Source: Gemmatimonadota bacterium
GTDB taxonomy: Bacteria; Gemmatimonadota; Gemmatimonadetes; Longimicrobiales; Gaopeijiaceae
Length of the DNA: 43,932 bases
NCBI GenBank assembly: GCA_022822425.1
Contig: JAJEBS010000174.1
Coordinates: 1-43,932 of the forward strand
Direction of reading: 5' to 3'
Of this stretch, positions 16,870 through 26,789 are shown in pieces (the stretch's first letter is position 1; every line of letters starts with the position of its first letter). Both the position numbers and the translations under genes were made by a program. Under the pieces are notes generated by a model. It saw only the letters and a list, made by a program, of their open reading frames with translations, made no database searches and was not told the DNA's origin.

Positions 16870-18819
16870 ATGCCCGTTCCAGCCCTCGCCTGGGTTCTCG
16901 CCGCAAGCCTGTGGGCCTTCGCTCCGGAGACCGGGTTCGCTCCACCGGGCATCGCGCGCGCGACGGTGTCGGGCCGGATCACAGACGCCGCGACCGGCGA
17001 CCCCCTGACCGGCGCCCGCGTGTTGATCTCCGGCCAGACGACCTCGGTCCTCTCCGGCGACGGGGGCGAGTACAGCTTCATCCTGCCCGGCGACGGGTGG
17101 GACGGACGCGAAGTGGAGGTGCGCGCCGAACTGGCGGGCTATCAGAGCGTCGCGCGCACGGTCCGCCTGTCGGGCGCGACCACACGGGTCGATCTGGCGC
17201 TTGCCCCGGGCAGCGACAGGGTGATGCATGAGGCGGCGTTCAGGGCACAGTACGGGCTGCCCGCTCCTCCTCCCTCTCCCGCGGGCCGGCCGCAGGCGGT
17301 GCAGGAGGCGGTCGGAATCGACGCCGCGAGACGGGTGTCCGAGGCCGCGCGCGCACAGGTATCGGCCCGCGGCGGCATCGCCCGTCCCCGGCCCGACTTC
17401 AACACCGAATCCTACGCCCACATCGAGGAATTCGGCTTCCGCGGCGTCGAGGACAACCCGCTCTCCACCTTCGCGATCGATGTCGACCGGGCGTCGTACT
17501 CCAACATGCGGCGCTTCATCGACCGGGGGATGAGTCCCCCCATCGACGCCATCCGCATCGAAGAACTGGTCAACTACTTCACCTACGACTACCCGTCGCC
17601 CAAGGGCGCCCATCCCCTCTCCATCACCACCGAAGTCGGCAGGGCTCCGTGGCAGCCGGAACACCGGCTGCTGCGCATCGGCATCCAGGGCCGGGACATC
17701 GCCGCCGCGGAGCTGCCCGCGAGCAACCTGGTCTTCCTGATCGACGTGTCCGGCTCCATGCAGCCGTCCGACAAGCTCCCCCTGCTCAAGTCGTCGCTGC
17801 GCCTGCTGGTCGCGCAGATGAGGCCCGCGGACCGGGTTGCGATCGTGGTCTACGCCGGCCATGCCGGGCTCGCTCTGCCTCCCACCTCCGGGGAGAACAG
17901 GAGCGAGATCCTCTTCGCGATCGACAGGCTCGAGGCGGGTGGCTCCACCGCCGGTGGCGCCGGGCTCCGGCTCGCCTACGAGGTTGCGCGCGAACACTTC
18001 AGCCGGGAAGGGAACAACCGGGTGATTCTCGCCAGCGACGGCGACTTCAACGTAGGGCCGTCGAGCGACGCGGAGATGGTCCGCCTCATCGAAAAGGAGC
18101 GCGAATCGGGCGTCTTCCTCTCCGTCCTGGGTTTCGGCACCGGAAACCTGCAGGACTCGAAGATGGAGCAGCTGGCCAACCACGGGAACGGCAGCTACGC
18201 CTACATCGACAGCGAGCGCGAGGCCGCGAAGGTGCTGGTGAGCGAGTTCGCCGGCACCCTCTTCACGATCGCAGGGGACGTGAAGCTGCAGGTGGAGTTC
18301 AATCCCCGGGAGGTGCGGGCGTACCGGCTCATCGGCTACGAGAACCGTGCGTTGCGCGCGGAGGATTTTGCGGACGATCGCAAGGATGCCGGGGAGCTCG
18401 GGGCAGGCCATACCGTCACGGCACTCTACGAGATCGTGCCGGCCGGCATCGACGGCCCCGACGTGGCGGATACGCCCCCGCTGCGCTATCGGGGCCGCGC
18501 GGACGTCACGGGGCGGGCGGCATCCGGCGAACTCGGATTCGTCCAGCTTCGCTACAGGCGGCCCGACGACTCGAAGAGCGTTCTCCTGCAGCAGGCGTTC
18601 CTGGACAGGGGCGGAAGCGGCTCCGGCGACATGCGTTTCGCCGCGTCGGTGGCGGCCTTCGGCATGCTGCTGCGCGAATCGGAACACGTTGGCGACTTTT
18701 CGCTCGGCGACGTTCTGGAGCTGGCGCGGGGATCGCTCGGTGACGACGAGGAAGGCTACAGGCGCGAGTTCGTCCGGCTGGTGCGCGAGACCCGCGTGCA
18801 AGGGCTGCTGAAGCGCTGA
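16870..18819 (+). CDS. Exported von Willebrand factor A protein (YfbK-like) with carboxypeptidase-regulatory-like N-domain
   Basis: This 649-residue protein starts with a likely signal peptide (1-28) after GGAGG 4 nt upstream. Residues about 31-112 form a carboxypeptidase-regulatory-like beta domain (TVSGRITDAATGDPLTGARV). A Pro/Ala linker follows, then the YfbK-type N-terminal segment (NPLSTFAIDVDRASYSNMRRF), then a VWA domain whose MIDAS motif is Asp292-x-Ser294-x-Ser296 (DVSGSM). A C-terminal DUF3520-like domain completes the family layout. VWA domains bind metal and protein partners. The role is unknown; cell-envelope assembly or surface interaction is an inference from export and domains. 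Confidence 0.88.
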   Translation: MPVPALAWVLAASLWAFAPETGFAPPGIARATVSGRITDAATGDPLTGARVLISGQTTSVLSGDGGEYSFILPGDGWDGREVEVRAELAGYQSVARTVRLSGATTRVDLALAPGSDRVMHEAAFRAQYGLPAPPPSPAGRPQAVQEAVGIDAARRVSEAARAQVSARGGIARPRPDFNTESYAHIEEFGFRGVEDNPLSTFAIDVDRASYSNMRRFIDRGMSPPIDAIRIEELVNYFTYDYPSPKGAHPLSITTEVGRAPWQPEHRLLRIGIQGRDIAAAELPASNLVFLIDVSGSMQPSDKLPLLKSSLRLLVAQMRPADRVAIVVYAGHAGLALPPTSGENRSEILFAIDRLEAGGSTAGGAGLRLAYEVAREHFSREGNNRVILASDGDFNVGPSSDAEMVRLIEKERESGVFLSVLGFGTGNLQDSKMEQLANHGNGSYAYIDSEREAAKVLVSEFAGTLFTIAGDVKLQVEFNPREVRAYRLIGYENRALRAEDFADDRKDAGELGAGHTVTALYEIVPAGIDGPDVADTPPLRYRGRADVTGRAASGELGFVQLRYRRPDDSKSVLLQQAFLDRGGSGSGDMRFAASVAAFGMLLRESEHVGDFSLGDVLELARGSLGDDEEGYRREFVRLVRETRVQGLLKR

Positions 18820-18944
18820 TCCCCGAGGTCCGCCGTCCGACACGGTAGCGCCGCCGGGGAAAACGAACATCCCATCTCCTGCGTAGTATCATTTCCGTTT
18901 CGAAGTCCGAGAATCACCCGGCACATTTCTGGAGAAGAGAACCG

Positions 18945-21713
18945 ATGAAGCTGAACGTGAGGCGTGTTCCCCATTGGACCGCCGCCGCCGCCGCAATCGC
19001 GGGCGCGACGGTCCAGCCCGTGGCCGCGCAGGAGTCGCCGGAGGGCGTCACGGAGGTGGCGTCCGTCGAGGGCATCACCGAGTACCGCCTGGACAACGGC
19101 CTGCGGCTGCTCCTGTTCCCCGACCAGAGCAAGCAGCAGATCACGGTCAACGTGACGTACATGGTCGGATCGCGGCACGAAGGATACGGCGAGACCGGGA
19201 TGGCGCACCTGCTCGAGCACCTGGTCTTCAAGGGGACGCCCGACCACCCCAACATCCCCGACGAGCTGACCGAGCGCGGAGCGTTCCCCAACGGCACCAC
19301 CTGGTTCGACCGCACCAACTACTTCGAGACCTTCCCGGCTTCGGACGAGAACCTGGCCTGGGCGATCGACCTGGAGGCCGACCGCATGGTCAACTCCTTC
19401 ATCGCGGCGGAGGATCTCGAGTCCGAGATGACCGTGGTGCGCAACGAGTGGGAGTCGGGCGAGAACCAGCCCATGGCGGTGCTGCAGAAGCGCGTCATGT
19501 CGGCGGCCTACGACTGGCACAACTACGGCAACTCCACCATCGGCGCGCGCGCGGACCTCGAGAACGTGCCCATCGAGCGGCTGCAGGCCTTCTACCGCAA
19601 GTACTACCAGCCCGACAACGCGCTTGTGGTGATCGCGGGGCGCTTCGACCCGGAGTACGCCATCGAGCTGGTGGCCGAGGAGTTCGGCACCATCCCCCGC
19701 CCGGACCGGAGCGGGGCGAACCGGCTGTTCACCACCTACACCGCCGAGCCCCCCCAGGACGGCGAGCGCACGGTGACTCTGCGGCGCGTGGGCGACGTGC
19801 AGCTGGTCATGGCCGCCTACCACGTCCCGCCCGGATCCCACGAGCAGTACGCGGCGGTGGACGTGCTCACCCACGTCCTCGCGACCAGGCCCGCCGGGCG
19901 CCTCTACCAGAACCTGGTGGAGCCCGGCCTCGCGGCGAACGCGTTCGCCTTCGGCTACCAGCTCAACGAGCCGGGCGTGCTGATGGCCGCCGCCCAGGTG
20001 CGCCAGGAGGACTCGCTGGAGGAGGCCGCGGCCGCAATGCTCGCCACCCTCGACGAGATGGTCGAGGCGCCCCCCACCGAGGAGGAGGTGGAACGGGCCC
20101 GGACCGACTACCTGTCGAGCATCGAGCTGGCCTTCAACAACCCGCAGGGGATCGCGCTGCAGTTGAGCGAATGGGCCTCGATGGGCGACTGGCGCCTCTT
20201 CTTCCTGCACCGCGACCGGCTGGAGCAGGTCACGCCCACCGCAGTGCACCAGGTGGCGCAGGCCTACCTGAAGCCCTCCAACCGCACCATCGGCTACTTC
20301 TACCCGACGGAGGAGACGCCGGCCCGCGCCGAGATCCCCGCCCCGCCCGACGTGGCGGCGCTGGTCGCCAGTTACACCGGTCGCGAGGCCGTGGCCGAAG
20401 GCGAGGCGTTCGACCCGACGCCCTCCAACGTCGACGCCCGCACGACCACCATGACCCTCTCCAACGGCGTGGAGGTTTCCCTCCTGCCCAAGGAGAACCG
20501 CGGCGACGCCGTGAGCGTGCAGATCTCCTTCCGCCACGGCACCGAGGCCGCCCTCATGGGCCGCGCCACCGCAGGGTCGCTGGCAGGCTCCATGCTGATG
20601 CGAGGCACGACCCGACGTTCGCGCCAGGAGATCAGCGACGAACTGGATCGCCTGCGCGCGCAGGGGAGCGTGAGCGGATCGGCGCTGTCGACCGGAGGGT
20701 CCTTCACCACCGTCCGCGAAAACCTGGCGCCCGTCCTCCGGCTGGCCGGCGAGGTGTTGCGCGAACCCGCCTTCGATCCCGACGAATTCGATTTGCTGCG
20801 CGAGGAGAGGCTGGCGGCGATCGAGCAGCAGCAGTCGGAGCCGCAGGCGCTGGTCTTCCAGGCCTTCAATCGGCACCTGAACCGGTACCCCGAGGACCAC
20901 CCGCGCTACTCGACCACCTTCGAGGAGGACATCGAGCGTCTCAACGCCGCGACGGTCGATGAGGCGAGGGCGTTCTGGTCCGAATTCTACGGAGCCGAGG
21001 GCGGCACTGTCGCCGTGGTCGGGGACTTCGATCCCGACGAGACGCTCGCGGTGCTGGAGGAGGTGTTCGGCGGCTGGGAGGCGCCGGAGCCCTACGAACG
21101 CGTCCCGGATCCGTACGTCGAGGTCGAGACGGTCAGCGTGGACATCGAGACCCCGGACAAGGCCAACGCGTGGATGGTGGCCGTCACCACTTTCCGCATG
21201 CGCGACGACGATCCCCGCTATCCGGCACTGCGCATGGCCGACTTCATGCTGGGCGGAGGGTTCCTGAATTCCCGCCTGCCGACCCGCATCCGCCAGGAGG
21301 AGGGGCTCTCCTACGGCGTCGGTTCCCAGCTGGCCGTGCCCCCGGTCGACGACGGAGGGCTGTTCCTGACCTATGCCATCTTCGCCCCGGAAAACGGCGA
21401 CAGGGTGGTGGACGCGTTCCGCGACGAGCTGCGCAGGGCGCTGGAGGAAGGGTTTACCCAGGAGGAGCTGGATGCCGCGAAACGCGGGTTCCTGGACGCG
21501 CAGCAGAACGGCCGCTCGAACGACGGCGCGCTCGCCGGCCAGCTCAGCAACAACCTGTTCACGAACCGGACCATGGAGTTCACCGCCGCCCGGGAAGCGG
21601 CCATCGGAGCGCTGACGCTGGAGGAGGTCAACGCCGCGCTGCGCGACTACGTCTCGCTGGAGAACATCTCCATCTTCCGCGCGGGAGACTTCGCCAACAA
21701 GCTGATTCCGTAG
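18945..21713 (+). CDS. Exported M16 family zinc metallopeptidase (two fused M16 halves)
   Basis: This 922-residue protein has an N-terminal signal sequence (cleavage near AQE, residue 30). Its first half holds the inverted zinc motif His88-x2-Glu91-His92 (HLLEH) and the third ligand Glu168 (VVRNE). The second half lacks the zinc motif but keeps the substrate-binding Arg/Tyr region (RIRQEEGLSYGV). This is the fused pitrilysin-type clamshell, about twice the length of single M16 subunits. It probably degrades peptides in the periplasm. GGAG lies just before the ATG, and a strong hairpin follows the stop by about 26 nt. Confidence 0.92.
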   Translation: MKLNVRRVPHWTAAAAAIAGATVQPVAAQESPEGVTEVASVEGITEYRLDNGLRLLLFPDQSKQQITVNVTYMVGSRHEGYGETGMAHLLEHLVFKGTPDHPNIPDELTERGAFPNGTTWFDRTNYFETFPASDENLAWAIDLEADRMVNSFIAAEDLESEMTVVRNEWESGENQPMAVLQKRVMSAAYDWHNYGNSTIGARADLENVPIERLQAFYRKYYQPDNALVVIAGRFDPEYAIELVAEEFGTIPRPDRSGANRLFTTYTAEPPQDGERTVTLRRVGDVQLVMAAYHVPPGSHEQYAAVDVLTHVLATRPAGRLYQNLVEPGLAANAFAFGYQLNEPGVLMAAAQVRQEDSLEEAAAAMLATLDEMVEAPPTEEEVERARTDYLSSIELAFNNPQGIALQLSEWASMGDWRLFFLHRDRLEQVTPTAVHQVAQAYLKPSNRTIGYFYPTEETPARAEIPAPPDVAALVASYTGREAVAEGEAFDPTPSNVDARTTTMTLSNGVEVSLLPKENRGDAVSVQISFRHGTEAALMGRATAGSLAGSMLMRGTTRRSRQEISDELDRLRAQGSVSGSALSTGGSFTTVRENLAPVLRLAGEVLREPAFDPDEFDLLREERLAAIEQQQSEPQALVFQAFNRHLNRYPEDHPRYSTTFEEDIERLNAATVDEARAFWSEFYGAEGGTVAVVGDFDPDETLAVLEEVFGGWEAPEPYERVPDPYVEVETVSVDIETPDKANAWMVAVTTFRMRDDDPRYPALRMADFMLGGGFLNSRLPTRIRQEEGLSYGVGSQLAVPPVDDGGLFLTYAIFAPENGDRVVDAFRDELRRALEEGFTQEELDAAKRGFLDAQQNGRSNDGALAGQLSNNLFTNRTMEFTAAREAAIGALTLEEVNAALRDYVSLENISIFRAGDFANKLIP

Positions 21714-21739
21714 AGGACATCAGCGGGAACGGCGCGCCG

Positions 21740-21769
21740 ACGGGCCGGGGCCGCGAGGCTCCGGCCCGT
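21740..21769 (+). terminator. Probable intrinsic terminator after the M16 peptidase gene
   Basis: ACGGGCCGG (21740-21748) pairs perfectly with CCGGCCCGT (21761-21769). The inner GGCC/GGCT can extend the stem to 13 pairs around a GCGA (GNRA-type) tetraloop. The U-tract is poor (GTTCG), so efficiency is uncertain. It lies between two rightward genes. Confidence 0.55.
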
Positions 21770-21873
21770 TCGCGTGGTTCCCGCCGGGAAGCAGCCGGAC
21801 GAATCGCGCGAGGGCCGGGCGGGACGTACTATTCAGCCCGGACGCCAACGAACCCCGGGACCGCGAGGGCCGC

Positions 21874-23166
21874 ATGCCTGCCTCATCCATGAACCGCCGC
21901 GATTTCGCCCGCCTCTTCGCCGCCGGAGGATCGGCGGCACTGCTCGGCCATCCCGCGCTCGAAGGTCTCGCGCGGCGGACGCCTTCGGGGCCGCTCGCCC
22001 GTCGCGCCGGCACCGCCCGTGCGGTGGACTGGGACGAGGTTCGCGCCCGCTTCCTCATGCCGCCGGAACTGTCGGTCATGAACGCGGCCAACCTCTGCCC
22101 GTCGCCCGCGAGCACCCTGCAGGAGGTCTACGACTATACGGAGCGCATGGACCGCGAGCCGGTGCCCAGCTTCCGGGGCGAGATGCACGGCGTGAAGGAG
22201 CCCACCCGCGACCGCCTGGCCGAATTCCTGGGCGTCACCCCCGAGGAGATCCTCATCACCCGCAACACCAGCGAGGCGAACAACTGGGTCTCCACCGGCC
22301 TCCAGCTGGGGCAGGGCGACGAAGTCGTGATCGTGCGCGACAACCACCCCAGCAACAACCTCGCCTGGAAGGCCAAGGGGCAGCGCTTCGGCTACACGGT
22401 GCGCGAGATCGAGCCGGCGAGCCCCCACCCCGGGGCCGACTACTACGTGCGGGCGTTCCGCGAGGCCATCACGCCGGGCACCCGGGTGATCTCCTTCACC
22501 CACCTCACCAACACCGCCGGCGACCTCTTCCCGGCGCGCGAACTCTGCGCCCTGGCGCGCCAGCACGGCGTCTTCTCCGTCGTCGACGGAGCCCAGTCGT
22601 TCGGGCTCTTCGACATCGACCTCTCCGAGGTGCAGCCCGACTTCTATACCGGAAGCGCCCACAAGTGGCCCTGCGGTCCCAAGGAGACCGGGGTGCTGTA
22701 CGTGAACGCCCGCGTCCACGACCGCTTCTGGCCCACCATGTACAGCGCCTACAGCGGGTCGAGGGGGCTGGCGCGCACCCACGAGGGGCTGGGCCAGCGC
22801 GACGAGCCCGCCATCCGCGCCTTCGGTGCGCAGATCGAGTTCCTGCAGGAGATCACGATGGCCGAGGTGGAGGCCCGCAGCCGCGAGCTCGCGACCGCGC
22901 TGGTCGATGAGCTGTCCGCGCTGGACGGAGTGCACATGTGGACCTCGCAGGAGCCTTCGCGGCGCGCGGCCGTGGTCACCTTCCGCCCGGGCGAACTGTC
23001 ACCGGGCGCCGTGGTCGCGGCGCTGGAAAACGACGGCATCGTGGCCGCCGCTCGAGGGGGCAGCGACCGCACCGGCGTGCGCCTCTCGCCCCACTTCTAC
23101 AACTCGCACACCGATGTGGAGCGCGCGGTCTCGGCGATCCGGGGGTATCTGCAGACGGGGCTCTGA
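21874..23166 (+). CDS. Tat-exported class V aminotransferase-fold PLP enzyme
   Basis: This 430-residue protein begins with a twin-arginine signal (NRRDFARLF, residues 7-15, then a short hydrophobic stretch). The rest is a class V aminotransferase fold of the isopenicillin-N-epimerase / cysteine-desulfurase type: Asp238 (VVDGAQSFG) to bind the pyridine nitrogen and the Schiff-base Lys264 in GSAHKWPCG. GAGG 5 nt upstream supports ATG 21874. Tat export fits a cofactor protein that must fold before crossing the membrane. The reaction is unknown: transaminase, racemase or lyase would all fit. No obvious partner gene flanks it. Confidence 0.88.
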   Translation: MPASSMNRRDFARLFAAGGSAALLGHPALEGLARRTPSGPLARRAGTARAVDWDEVRARFLMPPELSVMNAANLCPSPASTLQEVYDYTERMDREPVPSFRGEMHGVKEPTRDRLAEFLGVTPEEILITRNTSEANNWVSTGLQLGQGDEVVIVRDNHPSNNLAWKAKGQRFGYTVREIEPASPHPGADYYVRAFREAITPGTRVISFTHLTNTAGDLFPARELCALARQHGVFSVVDGAQSFGLFDIDLSEVQPDFYTGSAHKWPCGPKETGVLYVNARVHDRFWPTMYSAYSGSRGLARTHEGLGQRDEPAIRAFGAQIEFLQEITMAEVEARSRELATALVDELSALDGVHMWTSQEPSRRAAVVTFRPGELSPGAVVAALENDGIVAAARGGSDRTGVRLSPHFYNSHTDVERAVSAIRGYLQTGL

Positions 23167-23287
23167 CGCGGCAACGGAGGCGGAGATTCCGCGGCGGCGG
23201 AAGCACGGACGCGGGGCGCGAATGGGTGTGTGAACGAAGCGCGAAAATTCGGATGCGCACTCCGGGTTTTCACGTTACTTTGGGGCC

Positions 23288-24445
23288 ATGATTCCACGCC
23301 CCGACTATCTGCGGCGGCTTGAGACCGCGACCGCGCGCGCTCCCGTCACCGCCCTGCTTGGGCCGCGACAATGCGGCAAGACCACGCTCGCGCGGGAGTT
23401 CGCCGCCGGTCGGAACGCCACCCGCTTCGACTTGGAATCGGAACCGGATGTTCGCCAGCTGGCCAATCCCGAACTCGTCCTGGGGTCATTGGATGGACTG
23501 GTGGTGCTGGACGAGGTGCAGCGGATGCCGAAGCTCTTTTCGGCTCTGAGGGTGCTGGTGGACCGTCTGGATTCGCAGACGCGGTTTCTGATCCTGGGCA
23601 GCGCGGCGCCGGATCTGGTGCGCGGCGTCTCGGAATCATTGGCCGGGCGGGTGGAACTCATCGAGATGGGTGGTTTTGGCTTGGCCGAGACAGGGGCGTC
23701 GCAGTGGCGCGATCTCTGGCTGCGCGGAGGCTTTCCCCGCTCCTATCTGGCGGCGTCGGACGATGACAGCCACGCTTGGCGGGATTCGTTCGTGAGCACG
23801 TTCCTGGAGCGCGACGTGCCCCAGCTTGGGATTTCCATTCCCGCCGCGGCGATGCGACGCTTCTGGATCATGCTCGCGCACTCGCACGGCCAGACGTGGA
23901 ACGCCTCCAATCTGGGACGCGCGCTGTCGCTCTCCGACAAAACCGTGCGCCGCTACCTCGACTTGTTGACGGGCACGTTCATGGTCCGGCAACTGCAGCC
24001 GTGGTTCCACAACATCGCCAAACGCCAAGTCAAGGCACCCAAAGTCTACCTGCGCGACTCCGGCCTGCTTCACACCCTGCTGGGCATTCCGAACGACGCG
24101 GCGCTGCTGTCGCATCCGCGTGTCGGAGCCTCCTGGGAGGGATTCGTGATCGAGCAACTGCTGCGCGTTCTGCGTCCCGCGGATGCCTGGTTCTGGGCCG
24201 CGCACGGGGGCGGCGAACTCGACCTGCTCGCCACCGTCGAGGGCCGATGGACGGGATTCGAGGTCAAGTTCAGCGAAGCCCCATCGGTTTCGCGCCGGAC
24301 TCGCGCCTCGGCCGATGCGTTGGAGGTGGATCACCTGTTCGTGGTGTGTCCCGCGCCGCGGGCATACCCGGTGGGCGAGCGGATCACGGTGATGCCGTTG
24401 TGGGAGATCGAAACACTTCGCGAACGGATCAGGGGGTTGCCTTGA
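23288..24445 (+). CDS. AAA_14 / DUF4143 family ATPase
   Basis: This 385-residue protein has Walker A GPRQCGKTT (25-33) and Walker B LVVLDEVQR (72-79). A winged-helix-like middle and a C-terminal DUF4143 region with a restriction-endonuclease-like strand pattern follow (GELDLLATVEGRWTGFEVK). Such proteins are very widespread, often patchy in distribution and of unclear role; some are thought to be linked to mobile DNA. Expression signals are weak (GGGG before the ATG). It stands alone between the aminotransferase and the convergent S46 peptidase operon. The next gene ends about 106 bp away on the other strand. Confidence 0.88.
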   Translation: MIPRPDYLRRLETATARAPVTALLGPRQCGKTTLAREFAAGRNATRFDLESEPDVRQLANPELVLGSLDGLVVLDEVQRMPKLFSALRVLVDRLDSQTRFLILGSAAPDLVRGVSESLAGRVELIEMGGFGLAETGASQWRDLWLRGGFPRSYLAASDDDSHAWRDSFVSTFLERDVPQLGISIPAAAMRRFWIMLAHSHGQTWNASNLGRALSLSDKTVRRYLDLLTGTFMVRQLQPWFHNIAKRQVKAPKVYLRDSGLLHTLLGIPNDAALLSHPRVGASWEGFVIEQLLRVLRPADAWFWAAHGGGELDLLATVEGRWTGFEVKFSEAPSVSRRTRASADALEVDHLFVVCPAPRAYPVGERITVMPLWEIETLRERIRGLP

Positions 24446-24551
24446 CCGCGGTTGGGCCTGGATGCATGATGGGCGACGATTTCGACGAGCCGCTGAGGCC
24501 GGTTGCGCCCGCAGCTACCCCGAGGACGTCGAGTTTGCTGGAACTGGCTCC

Positions 24552-26789
24552 TCAGCCCCCGCTGCGCAGCTCATCGACGATGCGCTCGGCCAGATAGACC
24601 TCCTCGAGCGCCTCCAGGATGCCGCGCACGTCCACCGAAACGGCGCGCGCGCGGTCGGTCAGGAAGATGTACTCGCCCGAGAGGCCCTCGGTGTTGCTGT
24701 CGAAGGCGAGCCCGACCAGCTCCAGGTCCGCGTTGACCAGGGGCGAGCCCGAGTTCCCGCCGATGATGTCGTTGGTGGACACGAAGTTCATCGGCGTGGA
24801 CAGGTCCGGGTCGCCCGGAGGATCGAGCCAGCGTTCGGGCAGGTCCCACTCGCCGTCCCCGGTCCCCCCCGAGACGTGGGAGTAGTGCCGGTCGTAGAGG
24901 CCGTAGAAGGTGGTCACCACGGGGGCGAACGTGCCGTTGTACTCGTACTCGGACACCACGCCGTCCGAGATGCGGAGCGAGAAGGTGGCGTCGGGCGGGA
25001 CATCGGTCCCGTAGACCTCGAAGCGCGCCCGTCCCAGCGCCGCCGCGATCTGCTCCTCCTGGGCGGAAATGGGCCCGAGCGCCTGCTGGAAGGGGCCGAT
25101 GCCGGAGATGAGGGTGCCCAGGAGCTGCATCGCCGGGTCACCCATTCCCACGCCACCGCCCGGGACGGCCTCGACTGCCCGGGCCGAGTCCGACAACACG
25201 CTCTCGGCCACCACCGAGGCGGCGACATCCTCCGGGCTCCGTCCGCCGAGCACGCTGCTTGCCAACGGCGAATCGGCTCCGTAGCTCGCTTCGATGTCGC
25301 GCAGGCGCGCCGCCAGCAGCAGCTCCTGCAGCGCCGCCGGCTGATCCGGCACTTCCCTCAGCGTTTCCATCACCCCCTCGAGCGCCTCGGCGGGTGCCCC
25401 CGCGCGCGATCCGTTGGCGTACTGGAAGGCGAAGAGGGCGCGTGACAGCACCGCGCTCTCGTAGTCGGGGCTGGCGAAAGCCAGGAACGACCCGAAGCCG
25501 CCGGCGACCTCGGCCTTCCGGTCCTGAAGTTCGGCCATCTGCGCGATCAGCCCCCCGTATTCCTCCGCCAGCGCGGGATCGGCGTCGAGCGCTTCCTGGA
25601 ACGCCCGCTCCTGGTCGCGGCGCTTCGCCAGGATCACAGGGTCGTGCAGCCCGCCCAGGATCCCCCCGTAGGCCTCCTGCGTGTTGATCAGCGAGAAGAT
25701 GGTGTTGCGCAGGTCCATCGCCTCGCCCGCCTCCGGGTCCATGTCGTAGAACGCCTCGAGTGCGTCGATGCGGTTGTTGACGAAGGCGAGCAGCCCCTTG
25801 TCGGAGATGTCGCGCCGGAATTCGAGCTCCGCGACGGTCTGGATGCGGCTGGTCGAGCCGGGGTTGCCGACCATGAACACGGCATCGCCGCGCTCCACGC
25901 CGGTCTCGCTCCAGCGGAAGAAGTTCTCGCTGGTGTCGAGCGGATCGCCGTCCTCGTAGACGCGCAGGAAGCTGAAATCGAGGGCGTAGCGCGGATAGGT
26001 GAAATTGTCGGGGTCACCGCCGAAGTAGCCGACGGACAGCTCGGGCGCCATCACCATGCGCACGTCGGTGTAGCGCCGGAAGATGTAGGCCGAGGTGCGC
26101 CCGCCGTTGTAGAGCGAGACCATCTCCACTTCGAAGCCGGCGTCCTCGCCCCCGAACTCCTCGGAGATGCGGGCCGCGATCTCCTCCTCGGCCGACTCGC
26201 GCGCCTGCGAGCGGGCCTGGGGCTCGTTGATTCCCTCGAGGGCGGCGTCCATCTCCGCCGTCACGTCGCGAATCGCGATGAGCCGGTCCGCCTCGAACTC
26301 CTCGATCGCCCGCTCTTCGTCCAGACTCCCGGCGTAGAAGCCGTCGTCCAGCAGGCTCTCGCCCTCGCGGGACACCGCGGAGATGTGCTCGCGCGCGCAG
26401 TGGTGGTTGGTGAGCACCAGCCCGTCGCCGGACACGAAGGACGCCGAGCAGCCGGGGATGCGCAGCGCTCCCAGCCGGGCGCGGCGGAACCAGACCGAGT
26501 CCGCGTCGATGCCGTACGTCTCGCGCAGGTAGGCGGACGGAGGGTTCTCGAAGGTCCACATGCGGCCGTTGTCGAAACGCCCGGCGCGCACCGTGTCGAG
26601 CCCCGCGACCTGGGGTGGGGCGGCAGAGGGGGCGGGAGGCGCAGGGGGCGCCGGGGTGTCGGCATCCAGGACGGGTTCGGGCCGCTCGGGTGCGGGCGGA
26701 TCGGTGGCCATCTGGGGCATCGGGGCGGCACCGCCGCCGCACGCCAGCACGATCAGGCCCAACAGGGCAGGGCTGTGTCGTATTCTCAC
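24552..26789 (-). CDS. S46 family dipeptidyl-peptidase, lipoprotein
   Basis: This 745-residue exported serine peptidase has a lipoprotein signal (IVLAC, lipid-carrying Cys17) and a Pro/Ala-rich linker. The chymotrypsin-like halves of the DPP7/DPP11 family follow: catalytic His in LTNHHCAREH (about 130) and Ser680 in GGNSGSPL. The family removes dipeptides from oligopeptides in the periplasm of asaccharolytic bacteria. The start is GTG 26789, with GGAGG 9 nt upstream; an ATG 126 nt further up would place the signal peptide internally. The GTG overlaps the stop of the upstream 140-residue gene by 4 nt, so it is the last gene of the molybdenum-hydroxylase operon. Confidence 0.9.
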   Translation of the reverse strand: MRIRHSPALLGLIVLACGGGAAPMPQMATDPPAPERPEPVLDADTPAPPAPPAPSAAPPQVAGLDTVRAGRFDNGRMWTFENPPSAYLRETYGIDADSVWFRRARLGALRIPGCSASFVSGDGLVLTNHHCAREHISAVSREGESLLDDGFYAGSLDEERAIEEFEADRLIAIRDVTAEMDAALEGINEPQARSQARESAEEEIAARISEEFGGEDAGFEVEMVSLYNGGRTSAYIFRRYTDVRMVMAPELSVGYFGGDPDNFTYPRYALDFSFLRVYEDGDPLDTSENFFRWSETGVERGDAVFMVGNPGSTSRIQTVAELEFRRDISDKGLLAFVNNRIDALEAFYDMDPEAGEAMDLRNTIFSLINTQEAYGGILGGLHDPVILAKRRDQERAFQEALDADPALAEEYGGLIAQMAELQDRKAEVAGGFGSFLAFASPDYESAVLSRALFAFQYANGSRAGAPAEALEGVMETLREVPDQPAALQELLLAARLRDIEASYGADSPLASSVLGGRSPEDVAASVVAESVLSDSARAVEAVPGGGVGMGDPAMQLLGTLISGIGPFQQALGPISAQEEQIAAALGRARFEVYGTDVPPDATFSLRISDGVVSEYEYNGTFAPVVTTFYGLYDRHYSHVSGGTGDGEWDLPERWLDPPGDPDLSTPMNFVSTNDIIGGNSGSPLVNADLELVGLAFDSNTEGLSGEYIFLTDRARAVSVDVRGILEALEEVYLAERIVDELRSGG

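Noticed and set aside
18820-18866. Terminator after the VWA gene
   Set aside because: TCCCCG and CGGGGA can pair, but the loop is over 30 nt and is followed by A rather than T residues, so the evidence is too weak.
16768-18870. A 700-codon minus-strand frame opposite the VWA gene, and similar frames opposite the M16, S9 and large molybdenum subunits
   Set aside because: These follow the codon bias of the real genes on the other strand and show no recognisable domains.
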